From assembly GCA_900315605.1 (NCBI GenBank), contig OMZU01000006.1:1-55271 (forward strand): a stretch of DNA of 55,271 nt, given 5' to 3'. Source of the DNA: an uncultured Eubacteriales bacterium (GTDB lineage Bacteria; Bacillota; Clostridia; Oscillospirales; Acutalibacteraceae). Under the pieces are notes generated by a model, which was given only the letters and a program-made list of their open reading frames with translations, ran no database searches and had not been told where the DNA came from. Both the position numbers and the translations under genes were made by a program. Of this stretch, positions 27,275-36,806 are shown one piece after another (within the stretch, counting starts at the first letter, position 1; each line of letters begins with the position of its first letter).

Positions 27275-27629
27275 TAGTATGCTCCTCTCGTCTAAGATAG
27301 TCTTCTCTATACCTTTTGGCTCGTTCAATTTCAGCTTTAGGAGTTTTTTGTTTTTTCTTTATGAATCCATTGGTAAGAATGATTCTTTGACCAATTACAA
27401 AGAAATACAGGACTCTTGAAATATCGGAACCGACCTTTGCCCTAAGCTCAAAAATACCATCTTCCAAATGCTTTGATTCAGGCTCTCTCAAATCATTTCC
27501 GTTCACCTGAAGCAGTTGAATAGTCCGCAACATTTTAGCTCTCATCTTAATATCGGTGCTTAGAAGAAATTCTTTTACAGGTTCTCTTCCATCTTCTTTT
27601 TTATAAAACACGATTTCAAATTGTTGCAT
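27261..27629 (-). CDS. higB: RelE/ParE-fold toxin (HigB-like, Gp49 family)
   Basis: 122 aa. Ribosome-dependent mRNA endonuclease by family (phage-derived Gp49-like, PF05973). Core: FEIVFYKKEDGREPVKEFL at the N-terminus, KHLEDGIFELRAKVGSDIS and RVLYFFVIGQRIILTNGFIK, then the basic stretch KKKQKTPKAEIERAKRY. The catalytic residues typical of the family (basic R/K and aromatic Y) are in place. Toxin first, antitoxin second is the HigBA order. It has its own consensus promoter and an operator palindrome. Confidence 0.88.
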   Translation of the reverse strand: MQQFEIVFYKKEDGREPVKEFLLSTDIKMRAKMLRTIQLLQVNGNDLREPESKHLEDGIFELRAKVGSDISRVLYFFVIGQRIILTNGFIKKKQKTPKAEIERAKRYREDYLRREEHTNDSF

Positions 27630-27643
27630 AAAACGCCTCTACG

Positions 27644-27694
27644 ATATAGGATTTAACCTATATTTATTATAAACTTTGAAATAGAAAATGTCAA
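27644..27694 (-). promoter_or_regulatory. higBA promoter with operator palindrome
   Basis: TTGACA (complement of 27689-27694), exactly 17 bp, TATAAT (complement of 27666-27671): a full consensus promoter. Directly downstream, ATATAGG at 27644-27650 and CCTATAT at 27657-27663 form a perfect 7-bp dyad around the expected transcription start, the likely HigA operator. Confidence 0.85.
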
Positions 27695-27712
27695 TACATA
27701 TTTCATATTAAG

Positions 27713-28303
27713 TCAATCAGAAATAATCTTAACAATCTCTTTTAATTCTTCAAAAGAATATAAACAATTCAGTGCCGCAAGCATTGCGTTTGTTGTCATG
27801 TACAGCGGCATATTTAATTTTGTCAGGAGCTTTATTCTCAGCTCGGCTGAGTTTTCTTTGCCTGTCAAGCCCAACGCGTACAAATCCGCCTTTGTGATTT
27901 CGTTTCTTTGGCTTTGCTGTTCTCCGTCAATCGTCGCTCCGCATTTTTTGAGGGCTTCAACGATCACCATATCGCTCACGCCCTCAACGCCGAGAAGTCC
28001 TTCCTTGCCGGGCTGCGCCTTGCGCTTTTCCTTACCCTCAAGCTGAGGGATATAACAGTGCTTTATTTTGCTTTTGTCAACAACGCCGCGCAAAAAATTG
28101 CGTATCACAAACCCTGCGCTGTCGCTGTCGGTAAGGACGATTATACCTCTTGTTTCGGCAATTTGCCTTATAAGGCTCTGCTTTTCTTTGTCGGAAAAAA
28201 CTCTAAAGCCGTTGGTGCAGATTATCGGCGCGTCAACGATTCCGCTGAGCTTGATTTTATCGTACCTTCCCTCAACGATTATCGCCTCGCGAATCTTAAG
28301 CAT
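27713..28303 (-). CDS. rnmV: ribonuclease M5
   Basis: 196 aa. Matures 5S rRNA. N-terminal TOPRIM domain with the glutamate in IIVEGRYDKIKL and DSDSAGFVIRNFLR as the DxD motif, then KHCYIPQLEGKEKRKAQPG and EGLLGVEGVSDMVI typical of M5. The gene overlaps the 3' end of holA by 8 bases. In many Firmicutes it neighbours ksgA and tatD, which are not here. Confidence 0.92.
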   Translation of the reverse strand: MLKIREAIIVEGRYDKIKLSGIVDAPIICTNGFRVFSDKEKQSLIRQIAETRGIIVLTDSDSAGFVIRNFLRGVVDKSKIKHCYIPQLEGKEKRKAQPGKEGLLGVEGVSDMVIVEALKKCGATIDGEQQSQRNEITKADLYALGLTGKENSAELRIKLLTKLNMPLYMTTNAMLAALNCLYSFEELKEIVKIISD

Positions 28304-29345
28304 ATTCTCTTCCCTCTTTAAAAATCAGAAGCAGCTTCGCGATAAGCTGTTCCATAGCAAGGCGATAGTTCACCGAGGTTGACTTGAACCTTTCGTCAGC
28401 ATCGGCAAGTGCGTCAAGGCATTTTCTGAGCGCGTCGGTGCTGATCCCGTGCGTTGCTCTGCGCGCCTTGTCGAGCGCGAAGGCACGCCTTTTATAATCA
28501 AAATCAGCCGCGACCTCATTTGACGTTACTCCGCACTCGTCTGCAATCCTGATCCTGTAAGCGTCGATATAGGAATTTGCCAACACATAAAGCATGGATA
28601 TCGGCTCCTCGCGCTGATAAAAAAGAGCGTCAAGGGTTTTGAACGCCTTTTCGCCCTCTCCCCTTATCACAGCGTCGGACAAAGCAAAAACCTTGGTTTC
28701 CAGATTCACCGTTGCGAGCTTTTCAATATCGGAATACTGAATCTCCTCGGTCTTTGAATAGGCGCAGATCTTGTTGATTTCATTTTTCAGCAAATTCAGA
28801 TCCTCTCCGCAAAAATCAATGAGCTTAGAGGCATTGATCCTGGAAATTTGCTTTCCGTTTGCGTTCGCCCACTTTGCAACATATTTTTCCAAAGCCGAAC
28901 GGCTCAGCGCGTCAAAAACGCAAACTGAGCCTGATTTTTCAATCTGCTTTGCCAGTGCTTTAAATGCCGTATTATTCTTTTTTGGAATATAAGACGGCAT
29001 TGAAATAATCAAAACCGTACCCTCGGCAGTATTAGAAACGATCTTTGCAAAGCTGTCAAGCTCGTCCTTTTGCATACTGTCAAAGAACACGTCGCTTGCC
29101 ACAACACAATTGTACTCGCTCATAAACGGCACGACCTGAACCGCCGCTGCAAAGCTGTCAAGATCGATCTCGCCCTTAAAGACGTGATAATTGAACTCCG
29201 ACGGCTGTTTTCCGGCAACAGCCTCAATCAAAAGCTTGGTATAGCTCTTTACATAAAGCTGCTCTGTGCCGTACAAAAGATATGTTCGAGAAAAATCTTT
29301 GTTTTTAAGCTGTTTTTTCAGCTCGGTTTCCGTAAGCTTTCCCAT
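28296..29345 (-). CDS. holA: DNA polymerase III subunit delta
   Basis: 349 aa. Clamp-loader subunit that opens the beta clamp. N-terminal segment TYLLYGTEQLYVKSYTKLL, middle AAA+ region with FCGEDLNLLKNEINKICAY, and a C-terminal helical collar with REEPISMLYVLANSYID. The gene overlaps rnmV and lies 3 bases behind the phosphoribosyltransferase gene. The Firmicute-type low similarity to E. coli HolA is normal. Confidence 0.92.
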   Translation of the reverse strand: MGKLTETELKKQLKNKDFSRTYLLYGTEQLYVKSYTKLLIEAVAGKQPSEFNYHVFKGEIDLDSFAAAVQVVPFMSEYNCVVASDVFFDSMQKDELDSFAKIVSNTAEGTVLIISMPSYIPKKNNTAFKALAKQIEKSGSVCVFDALSRSALEKYVAKWANANGKQISRINASKLIDFCGEDLNLLKNEINKICAYSKTEEIQYSDIEKLATVNLETKVFALSDAVIRGEGEKAFKTLDALFYQREEPISMLYVLANSYIDAYRIRIADECGVTSNEVAADFDYKRRAFALDKARRATHGISTDALRKCLDALADADERFKSTSVNYRLAMEQLIAKLLLIFKEGREYA

Positions 29346-29348
29346 AAA

Positions 29349-29888
29349 TCAGTCTTTAAAAAACAGCGGAAGAGGTTCAAGAAAAATAATATCGTCCCTG
29401 TTCTTTGCGTCGCCCTCGGCAAGCACGGCGGCTTTGCCGACAATTTTTGCTTCGGTTTTCTCAATAAGCTTTTCGAGCGCGGCAAGACTCTCTCCTGTTG
29501 AGATAACGTCGTCAACAATCAAAACGCGCTTGCCCTTTAAAAATTCAACATCGCTCTCACCCAAAAACAGTCTTTGCACCTCTGAGGTAGTGATAGAATT
29601 GACCTCTACCCCAACCGGGTTTCTCATATAAACCTTAACGCTTTTGCGGGCGATAACATATTCGCCGCAGCCCTGCTTTGCCATCTCGTAGCAAAGCGGG
29701 ATCCCCTTTGCCTCGGCAGATACAACAACATCGTGCTCGGGACATTTTTTCAGCAAAGCCTCGGCAGCCTTGACTGTTACTTCAACGTCGCCGAACATAA
29801 TAAATGCAGCTATATCAACCTTGTCGTTTACCGGGAACATCTCAAGCTCGCGTTCAACTCCGGCAATATTAATATTATAAGTTTTCAC
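29349..29888 (-). CDS. phosphoribosyltransferase, adenine phosphoribosyltransferase-like
   Basis: 179 aa. Salvages a purine base by transfer of ribose-5-phosphate from PRPP. The PRPP loop RVLIVDDVISTGES is at 121-134, and DVVVSAEAKGIPLCYEMAKQ at 53-72 is the Apt-like substrate segment with ARKS following. Length fits adenine phosphoribosyltransferase; xanthine or a regulatory role cannot be excluded. It is the second gene after the HIT protein. Confidence 0.82.
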   Translation of the reverse strand: MKTYNINIAGVERELEMFPVNDKVDIAAFIMFGDVEVTVKAAEALLKKCPEHDVVVSAEAKGIPLCYEMAKQGCGEYVIARKSVKVYMRNPVGVEVNSITTSEVQRLFLGESDVEFLKGKRVLIVDDVISTGESLAALEKLIEKTEAKIVGKAAVLAEGDAKNRDDIIFLEPLPLFFKD

Positions 29889-29897
29889 TCTGTCACC

Positions 29898-30239
29898 TCA
29901 GCACATTTGACCACTGAGTTTTTTGCCGCCCAGAATATGAAAATGAATATGCTTGATGCTTTGGCAGCCGTCGTCGCCACAGTTATTTACTATTCTGTAG
30001 CCGTTTTCAAGACCGAGCGACTTTGCGATCTGCGGGATTTTGGTGAAAATATATGCGATTACATCAGCATTGCTTTCGTCAAGCTCGTCTGCACAGCAAA
30101 TGTGCTGCTTGGGAACAACCAAAACATGCACGGGAGCCTGGGGCTCCAAATCATGAAAAGCAATGATTTTGTCGTCCTCATATGCCTTATTAGACGGGAT
30201 AGAGCCGTCGATTATTTTACAAAAAATACAGTCAGCCAA
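29898..30239 (-). CDS. HIT-family nucleotide hydrolase (HinT-like)
   Basis: 113 aa from a TTG start behind AAAGGAG. Hydrolyses adenosine phosphoramidates or related AMP conjugates. The histidine triad H97-I-H99-F-H101 sits in KHIHFHILGG, and CIFCKIIDGSIPS with HVLVVPKQHI are the N-terminal hallmarks. The first cysteine pair may bind zinc. First gene of the HIT-apt-holA-rnmV unit, with a clear promoter. Confidence 0.92.
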   Translation of the reverse strand: MADCIFCKIIDGSIPSNKAYEDDKIIAFHDLEPQAPVHVLVVPKQHICCADELDESNADVIAYIFTKIPQIAKSLGLENGYRIVNNCGDDGCQSIKHIHFHILGGKKLSGQMC

Positions 30240-30275
30240 AACGGATAACTCCTTTCAAATAAATAATACAATTAT

Positions 30276-30304
30276 ATTTTAACCCCAAAACTCAATTTGG
30301 TCAA
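30276..30304 (-). promoter_or_regulatory. sigma-A promoter of the HIT-apt-holA-rnmV operon
   Basis: TTGACC (complement of 30299-30304), 17-bp spacer, TAAAAT (complement of 30276-30281), 37 bases before the HIT start codon. Confidence 0.8.
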
Positions 30305-30408
30305 TAGTTTTATTTCTATATGACATTGCCCGGGTGATTTGATAATAGTATGAGTCCGGGCTGTACAAAATCAGGTTTAAAATTCTACGTAATATTTTCG
30401 ATAAAAAT

Positions 30409-30440
30409 CCGCCAGGCGCATTTAGAAACACGCCTGACGG
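30409..30440 (-). terminator. terminator of the pullulanase operon
   Basis: CCGCCAGGCG at 30409-30418 against CGCCTGACGG at 30431-30440. In minus-strand RNA one pair is G-U and five U follow. It resembles in its outer arms the hairpin family at 44-53 kb. Confidence 0.8.
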
Positions 30441-30473
30441 TTTATTAGATTTTATTCGATTTCAGAAAAATAA

Positions 30474-33400
30474 TTACAGTCTTTCTGCTATCGGAGCGTC
30501 GGGATTTTTGTCTGGATTGTCGGTATAGAATGTGAGCCAATCCTGAGTTTCAGTGCCAACGAGGTCGTCGTTAATAACGATCCACATCTCGTTGTCGATA
30601 AAGCCCTTGTAATCGATCGTCTGCGGACTTCCGTTATCGTTGATGATAACGTTGTATGTGCCCACGCCTGTGTAGTCAAACTCGTACTTATACCAGCCGT
30701 CATCGTCAAAATCGGTTATCGGACCGCCAGGCCAGCTGTTTTTGGCTGAATAATTGCCCTCGTCAACTCCGTCGAGGTTTGAACCCCAAATCCAGAAGTA
30801 CGGAGTCCACGAAGCACTTCCGCTGTGCTTAACGTGAAGCGTCACATGAGCGTCTGAAGGAGCGTAGTAGTAATCTACCTTGAGCGGCTCTCCGTAAGGA
30901 ATATATCCTGATGTCTTTTCGGGCAGCTTTGTTTCGTCGATCTTGTAGCCGACTACTCTGTAGGTCTGGGTTGTAAACTCGTCGCCCACTCTGCCTTCGA
31001 TCTCAACAGGCTTCATGATCGTTTTGAGATCACCGTTCTTGTCGTAGTAATAGTAATTAACTATTACCTTTCCGCTGCCTACGCCGAAATCTGCAAGATA
31101 AAGCTGGAGGATCGTCGCGTCGGAGATAGTAACTGAGCCGTCGTAGTCAAGGTCAAGCTCCTCAACGGTTTTGTCAAGCTCTATAAGCTCGGCAAGATAC
31201 ATCTGTAGTGCGGTAACGTCGCTTATGGTTACATAGCCATCGTTGTCAAAGTCTGCGTTAAGGATCCTTTCGGGAACATAATCGGTAAAGGTGTAGGTAA
31301 CCTCCTTGGGTTCCTCTGTGAATACGCCGCTGGTTTCGCCCTCTGAGGACTTTGGCATATAAATATTGGGAACTGACTTTGAAGGAGCAGTCTGATAGGA
31401 TGTTCCGATATCACCCTTGAGAACGATCGGATCTGCAAGCTGGCTTCCGTCTCTGTCATAAACAAAGTTTACTTTAACCTTACCTGTATTTGATTGCAGA
31501 TTAGCCTTTTCAAAGCTTTCCTTTTCAACAGCAATGATCGTTGTGTGAGCCGGAACCTTATACTTGAAGTCGCTGAATTCGCCAAGGTTTTCAAGTCCTG
31601 CTTCAACGCCGTTTGCAACTATTACCCAGTCGCGAACTGTTCTGTCGTTAAGTCTGATCGTAGCTGCGCCGCTTGCGGAGTTGTGGAATACCGCAACTCT
31701 GTTCCATTCGCCTTCGGTGTCATTGATGACCTCAAAGCCTGTTTGAGCGGATTGCTGGTTCATATCGGAGCCGATAATTGTATACTTATCCTTAAAGGAG
31801 TTGTCGTCAGCAGTAAACGGCGAGAACGCCTTTCTGATTTTGAACAGACCCTTGTAGTAGGAAACTACATCGGCATAATCAACAAGATTTTCCCAACGGA
31901 TCATATTTATTTCCGGAGAAGAATTATAGCTGTTGGTGTCGCCGAATTTTGTACGTGCCATTTCCTGACCGGCGAGCATGAACGAAATACCCTGAGATGT
32001 GTTGATGATCGACGCGCCCTGCTTTTGGAGCTGAACACCAAGTTCGCTTCTTGTGCCGTATTCGCCCAGAGCAGCGGAAGCCATGATCTGGTCGTACATT
32101 GTGGCATTATCATGGCAGTCTGCGTAGGTCACGGTCTGAGACGGAGCTTTTGCGATCCATGCACCGCCGTCGAGTGTGTTAGCCTGAATACCGTAGCGGA
32201 TCGCAGGTGTGCTTTCCTTGTTGCCCTCGATAAAGCCCTTGTCCTGGATGCCCCAAACGCTTCCCTTTACGTTATCTCTGATGCTGTCGCTGAACAGCGC
32301 GATCCTTGAGTCAAGATATTCGGAATTGGTTTGAGTTGCAGCCAAGTACTTTTGACCTGTGCAGGTCGTTGAGTGCGTAAAAGTATCCATTGACCAGCCT
32401 TCGCCCCAAAGGGTGATGCCTGAATCAACCTCGTCGAGGTTTTCGCGGATAAGATTCATTGTTTCAACATCCATAAGACCCATAAGGTCAAAACGGAAGC
32501 CGTCAACATGATATTCGTCAACCCAGTAGCGGAGAGACTGGATCACAAAATCTCTGTACATTGCACGCTCGGTTGCGCAGTCGTTGCCGCAGCCGGAGTT
32601 GCTTGAATAGGTAAGTCCGTCAACAACGTTGCCGTTTGTGCTGCCGTCCTCGAGCATTCTGTAGTAGTAGTTTGGAACGGTGTTGTTAAAGCTGGAATCA
32701 ACTGAGTAGGTATGGTTGTAAACAACATCCATAACAACAGAAAGTCCTGCGTCATGAAGTGCCTTTATCATAGCCTTACATTCTGCGATCCTTACGTTAC
32801 CGTCATAGGGGTTTGAGGAATACGAGCCCTCGGGAACGTTGTAGTTCTGCGGATCATAGCCCCAGTTGAACGCCTTGTCTGAATCAGCCTCATTGATTGA
32901 CTGGAAATCATAGAAAGGATTGAGCTGAACGGTCGTTATACCCAGCTCCTTGAGGTAGTCAATACAGGTTGAAAGCTTGTTCTCGTTGTTCAGAGTTGTA
33001 CCGGTTTCGGTAAACGCAAGGTATTTTCCTCTGTTTTGCTCGCTTACGCCCGAAGCCGGATCATAGGAAAAGTCCTTGATATGAAGCTCATAAACAATTG
33101 AATCGGTTGATTTTCCGGGTAAAACATGTCTGTCGCTTTCCCAACCGTCGGGATTTGTTTTTGCAAGGTCAACAACCATTGAGCGTCTGCCGTTTACGCC
33201 GGTCGCCTTTGAGTAAATGTCCTGAGTCTCAACAGTCTGTTCTCTCTCGCCCTTTACGTTCTTGGCGGTAATGGTATAGGTGTAGTAGGTGTTGACGATA
33301 TCGCCCTTAACGGTGGCTGTCCAAACGCCTGTCCATTCGCCGTCCTCGATCAGCTTATCCATTGTTATCTTGCCCAGATCTTTTGCATTCTTTTCGGAAT

Positions 33401-33653
33401 CCGAGCCGGTAGCATAGCGGTTGAGCGTCACCTGAGAGGCTGTAGGAGCCCAAACCTTAAAGACGGTTTGTTCGGGAGAATAGGTTGCTCCCAAATCGCC
33501 CTTGTCGTAGGCATACTTATTGTCGATCGCCATTGAAGCCTCGGTATACGAGGTTTCTGTCGCCTTTTCGGCGGCAAAGCCCGACAACGCGCTTGTAGAA
33601 GCGAGCATACATACGACAAGAACCGAAGAAATTATTTTTCTTGTGATTCTCAT
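30474..33653 (-). CDS. secreted type I pullulanase with MucBP-like, dockerin and CBM26-like modules
   Basis: 1059 aa from the ATG at 33653 behind AAGGAGG. Cleaves alpha-1,6 branches of amylopectin or pullulan outside the cell. Signal peptide 1-28; CBM48-type domain about 50-160; GH13 subfamily 14 catalytic domain about 185-620 with the pullulanase signature NWGYDP at 263-268, nucleophile D389 (FRFDLMG), acid E418 (WGEGW) and D515 (CHDN). MucBP-like beta domain about 724-790; dockerin about 798-857 (loops DFDNDGYVTISD and DLDYDGSVTISD); second MucBP-like domain about 861-930; CBM26-like starch-binding domain about 935-1030 with FWIWGSNLDG. The internal dockerin should link it to a cohesin scaffold, as in amylosomes. 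It lies 46 bases behind its paralogue, with no promoter seen between. Confidence 0.93.
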   Translation of the reverse strand: MRITRKIISSVLVVCMLASTSALSGFAAEKATETSYTEASMAIDNKYAYDKGDLGATYSPEQTVFKVWAPTASQVTLNRYATGSDSEKNAKDLGKITMDKLIEDGEWTGVWTATVKGDIVNTYYTYTITAKNVKGEREQTVETQDIYSKATGVNGRRSMVVDLAKTNPDGWESDRHVLPGKSTDSIVYELHIKDFSYDPASGVSEQNRGKYLAFTETGTTLNNENKLSTCIDYLKELGITTVQLNPFYDFQSINEADSDKAFNWGYDPQNYNVPEGSYSSNPYDGNVRIAECKAMIKALHDAGLSVVMDVVYNHTYSVDSSFNNTVPNYYYRMLEDGSTNGNVVDGLTYSSNSGCGNDCATERAMYRDFVIQSLRYWVDEYHVDGFRFDLMGLMDVETMNLIRENLDEVDSGITLWGEGWSMDTFTHSTTCTGQKYLAATQTNSEYLDSRIALFSDSIRDNVKGSVWGIQDKGFIEGNKESTPAIRYGIQANTLDGGAWIAKAPSQTVTYADCHDNATMYDQIMASAALGEYGTRSELGVQLQKQGASIINTSQGISFMLAGQEMARTKFGDTNSYNSSPEINMIRWENLVDYADVVSYYKGLFKIRKAFSPFTADDNSFKDKYTIIGSDMNQQSAQTGFEVINDTEGEWNRVAVFHNSASGAATIRLNDRTVRDWVIVANGVEAGLENLGEFSDFKYKVPAHTTIIAVEKESFEKANLQSNTGKVKVNFVYDRDGSQLADPIVLKGDIGTSYQTAPSKSVPNIYMPKSSEGETSGVFTEEPKEVTYTFTDYVPERILNADFDNDGYVTISDVTALQMYLAELIELDKTVEELDLDYDGSVTISDATILQLYLADFGVGSGKVIVNYYYYDKNGDLKTIMKPVEIEGRVGDEFTTQTYRVVGYKIDETKLPEKTSGYIPYGEPLKVDYYYAPSDAHVTLHVKHSGSASWTPYFWIWGSNLDGVDEGNYSAKNSWPGGPITDFDDDGWYKYEFDYTGVGTYNVIINDNGSPQTIDYKGFIDNEMWIVINDDLVGTETQDWLTFYTDNPDKNPDAPIAERL

Positions 33654-33699
33654 AAAGATATTCCTCCTTATATTCGCGGAAGTCATTTTCGCTTCCGTT

Positions 33700-36585
33700 T
33701 TATCCTTGTTTGTTATCGCCTTCGTCCAACTCAACAACGTCCATGTTTGACATCAAGCTTTTTTTTCGCGTGATCCTTCTGTATACAGCCGACGCAACAC
33801 AAAGCGCGAGGATCACTCCTACGCCGATATAAATGTACACCAGCATATCCGCATATGGGTCGGGCTGTGAGGTATAGCAGAACAAAACGTTGATCTCGCC
33901 CTTTTTGAAAACGCCTGAGCTGTTTTTGGGGATCTCAATAAGATTCATGTCCTCATACTCGTTTTCCTGAGCCGAATACTCCTCGCCCTCTTTTCCCTCA
34001 AGGGTCTTAACGTCCAGGATTTTTCCGTTGTCCGCAAGATAAATCAAATTCACCCTGCAAATCGAGGTGTCTGCGTCATCAGTGATCCTTGTATACTTAA
34101 ACAGCACCTCGGAATCCGCTCCCTTGATCTTTCCGGCAGCATTGTCGGGAAGGCTGTTGAGCACCAGATTATAACCGTCGATCGAAGGCAGCTCCGGTGT
34201 AAAATACTGCTGACCCTCGCGGTTCTTGATCAAAAACGAATCTGCAAGCTCCTCGCCGTTGGTATCGTCAATATATCTGACAGTGACCTGAGACATCTTG
34301 CCTTCAAATTCCTTTACATAAACCTCTGCGCGGCTGACAGTTTCCGAAAACTCGCCCTGAACATTGCCGTTAGTAGATTTGATATCGTAATTGAGCGAAT
34401 CGGCATAGAGTCCAATGTCATAGGGCTTTCCGATTTCATCGGAAACGACTTGGGTTTTAATGTGCTCCTTTGAATCGGCGTCAAAATAATCAAGCTTTAG
34501 CTTGCCCTCGTGATCGGTAATATTTGCAGCTTCATAGCTCTTTTTATCAACTAGGATCAAAGCCGAGTGAGGCTTGACGGTCGCTTTGCCCGAAACGCCG
34601 CCGAGACTGTTGAGCCCGGCAAATTCATCGTTTGCGATTATCGTCCATTCGCCTTCAACAGAAACCGACTGCTCCTCGTCGCTGCCGTTGAACAGCAGGC
34701 AAAGCTTATCCCACGCGCCGCTCTCTGTGTTGTTGATAAAATAACCGGAAACACCCTTTGGCAGCTTTTCAAAGCTTTCAAGGCTGTTTGCAGTCTTGCT
34801 TGTGCTGTCTCTGAACGCGGCGAATTTATCTCTGATCTTATAAAGACCTCTGTAGTATTCGATCAGGTCGCTGTATTCCTCAAGGCTCTTCCAATCGAGC
34901 ATGTTTTCCTCTCTGCTTGAGGAGAAGGAGTTTTCATCGCCGTCCTTTGTGCGTGCAAATTCCTCTCCGCCCAGCATAAAGGGGATTCCCTGAGAGGTGA
35001 TGACAATTGCTCCGGCGAGCTTGTTCATCTCTACCAGATCATCGTAACGCTTACGGTAATCTCCCTCGCTGCCCTTTACGGTGTCGATAAGCTTGTCATA
35101 AAGGCAAAGGTTATCATGGCAGGACGCATAGGTCACACACTGGCTCGGTGCTTTTGCCCAGCCGCTCGACGATTCGGATTGTCCGGCGATTCCGATTTTC
35201 AGATTTGATCTTCCCGAGCCCTCCTGAACAAAGCCTGCGCCCGCGCCAAAGGTGCTTCCCTTGATCGCGTCGCGGATCGTATCGTCAAATGCGCCGATCC
35301 TCTCGTCAAGCTTGCTCATGTTGGTCTGGTTAGCCATGACCGTGCCCGGAGCGCAGTTGGTTTGCAGGTTCCATGCTTCGCCGTACATCAAAAGCTTTTT
35401 TCCGCCGCCGTCCTCGTAAAGCGAATCAAGCGCGGCGCGGATCGCGTTCATGGTATCAACATCATGCAGTCCCATAAGGTCAAAGCGGAAGCCGTCTATG
35501 TGGTATTCCTTTGCCCAGTAGCTGACGGAATCTATCATATATTTTCTGAACATAGCATGTTCCGAAGCCGTGTCGTTGCTGCAGCCTGAGCCGTTTGAAA
35601 AGGTGCCGTCCTCGTTCATGCGGTAGTAGTAATTGGGAACAGTGTACTCAAACCACGAATCGGTAGAATATGTATGATTATAAACAACGTCCATAATAAC
35701 GCCGATCCCGGCCTCGTGCAAAGCCTGGATCATCTGCTTACATTCCTTTATCCTTACGCTTCCGTCGTAGGGATCAGTAGAATAAGAGCCCTCGGGGCAG
35801 TTGTAATTGACCGGATCATAGCCCCAGTTATACTGCTTCATGATGTCCTCGCTCTCGTCAACCGAGCCAAAATCATAAAACGGCATGATCTGAACATATT
35901 TTACGCCCAGCTTTTTGAGGTAATCCACACATGTAGGTGTGTTGCCCCGGATACCGTCTACAGTGGTTCCGCTTTCGGTAAAGGCGAGGAATTTTCCGCG
36001 GTTTTTGGGAGTAACTCCGCTGCTCTCGGATGAAGAAAAGTCTGCTACCGAAATCTCCCAAACCGTTGCGTCGGTCTGATTTTCGACGGTAACATGGGTG
36101 TCGTTTTCCCAGCCCTCCGGATTTGTCTGCGACAAGTCGAGGATCATGCTGCGCTTGCCGTTTACACCGCAGGCTCTGGCATAGATATCCCCGGTTTCCT
36201 TTACGCTTTCACCGTGCTTCACGGAATAGGTGTAGTATTTTCCGGCGTAATCGCCCTCAAGCGTGATGGACCAAACGCCTGTTTTTTTGTCAAGCGTCAT
36301 AGCCTTGGTTTCGATCGATCCCGGGTCTCCCTCGTCGTCGCTGCCGTGGTTAAAAATATTGACCTTTACGCTGTCCGCCTTTGGAGACCAAACCTTAAAG
36401 GTTGTTGACTCCTTGGAATAGGTTGCCCCCAAGTCGCTTTTGTCATACGCCGTCTTGTCAAGCTCCGCGGCAAATGCGTGATAATCTGTCTTTTTGGATT
36501 TTTCGGCGGCAGTAACAGCCGCTGAGGATGCTGAAGTAACCATAAGTAATGCTAACGCCCCTGTTATTATTCTTTTGAAAAGCAA
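33700..36585 (-). CDS. membrane-anchored type I pullulanase
   Basis: 961 aa. Same enzyme class and domain order as the next gene but without dockerin or CBM26. Signal peptide 1-27; CBM48-type domain about 50-150; GH13_14 domain about 170-600 with NWGYDP at 253-258, D369, E403 (YGEAW) and D491 (CHDN). Three MucBP-like domains follow (about 694-760, 765-832, 843-905), then a membrane helix at about 914-934 (VYIYIGVGVILALCV) and a short basic-acidic tail, so it is held in the membrane without a sortase signal. The start is TTG at 36585, 8 bases after GGGAGG. A candidate promoter upstream (TTGAAT, 15 bp, TATAAT) is suboptimal. Substrate specificity is inferred from motifs. Confidence 0.92.
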   Translation of the reverse strand: MLFKRIITGALALLMVTSASSAAVTAAEKSKKTDYHAFAAELDKTAYDKSDLGATYSKESTTFKVWSPKADSVKVNIFNHGSDDEGDPGSIETKAMTLDKKTGVWSITLEGDYAGKYYTYSVKHGESVKETGDIYARACGVNGKRSMILDLSQTNPEGWENDTHVTVENQTDATVWEISVADFSSSESSGVTPKNRGKFLAFTESGTTVDGIRGNTPTCVDYLKKLGVKYVQIMPFYDFGSVDESEDIMKQYNWGYDPVNYNCPEGSYSTDPYDGSVRIKECKQMIQALHEAGIGVIMDVVYNHTYSTDSWFEYTVPNYYYRMNEDGTFSNGSGCSNDTASEHAMFRKYMIDSVSYWAKEYHIDGFRFDLMGLHDVDTMNAIRAALDSLYEDGGGKKLLMYGEAWNLQTNCAPGTVMANQTNMSKLDERIGAFDDTIRDAIKGSTFGAGAGFVQEGSGRSNLKIGIAGQSESSSGWAKAPSQCVTYASCHDNLCLYDKLIDTVKGSEGDYRKRYDDLVEMNKLAGAIVITSQGIPFMLGGEEFARTKDGDENSFSSSREENMLDWKSLEEYSDLIEYYRGLYKIRDKFAAFRDSTSKTANSLESFEKLPKGVSGYFINNTESGAWDKLCLLFNGSDEEQSVSVEGEWTIIANDEFAGLNSLGGVSGKATVKPHSALILVDKKSYEAANITDHEGKLKLDYFDADSKEHIKTQVVSDEIGKPYDIGLYADSLNYDIKSTNGNVQGEFSETVSRAEVYVKEFEGKMSQVTVRYIDDTNGEELADSFLIKNREGQQYFTPELPSIDGYNLVLNSLPDNAAGKIKGADSEVLFKYTRITDDADTSICRVNLIYLADNGKILDVKTLEGKEGEEYSAQENEYEDMNLIEIPKNSSGVFKKGEINVLFCYTSQPDPYADMLVYIYIGVGVILALCVASAVYRRITRKKSLMSNMDVVELDEGDNKQG

Positions 36586-36806
36586 ATCAAATGCCTCCCG
36601 TTTCCTACATTTCTTTTATTTTATCATATTCAGAACAAGATATTAATTCTATATTAGAATTTATATCATAAAAATTATATTTAAACTGTAGAAAATTCAA
36701 CTGTTATTATGTGCAAAATAAACAAAGAAATGAAAAGTGCTGACCGCTGTATCATTTTGTCAACTACAGAATATAATGATAGCAAAGCAAAAAGGAGGAA
36801 TCAGTT

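Noticed and set aside
31494-32309. 271-codon plus-strand frame inside the pullulanase gene
   Set aside because: It is antisense to the GH13 catalytic domain, has no ribosome binding site and no recognisable domain; it follows from codon usage of the real gene.
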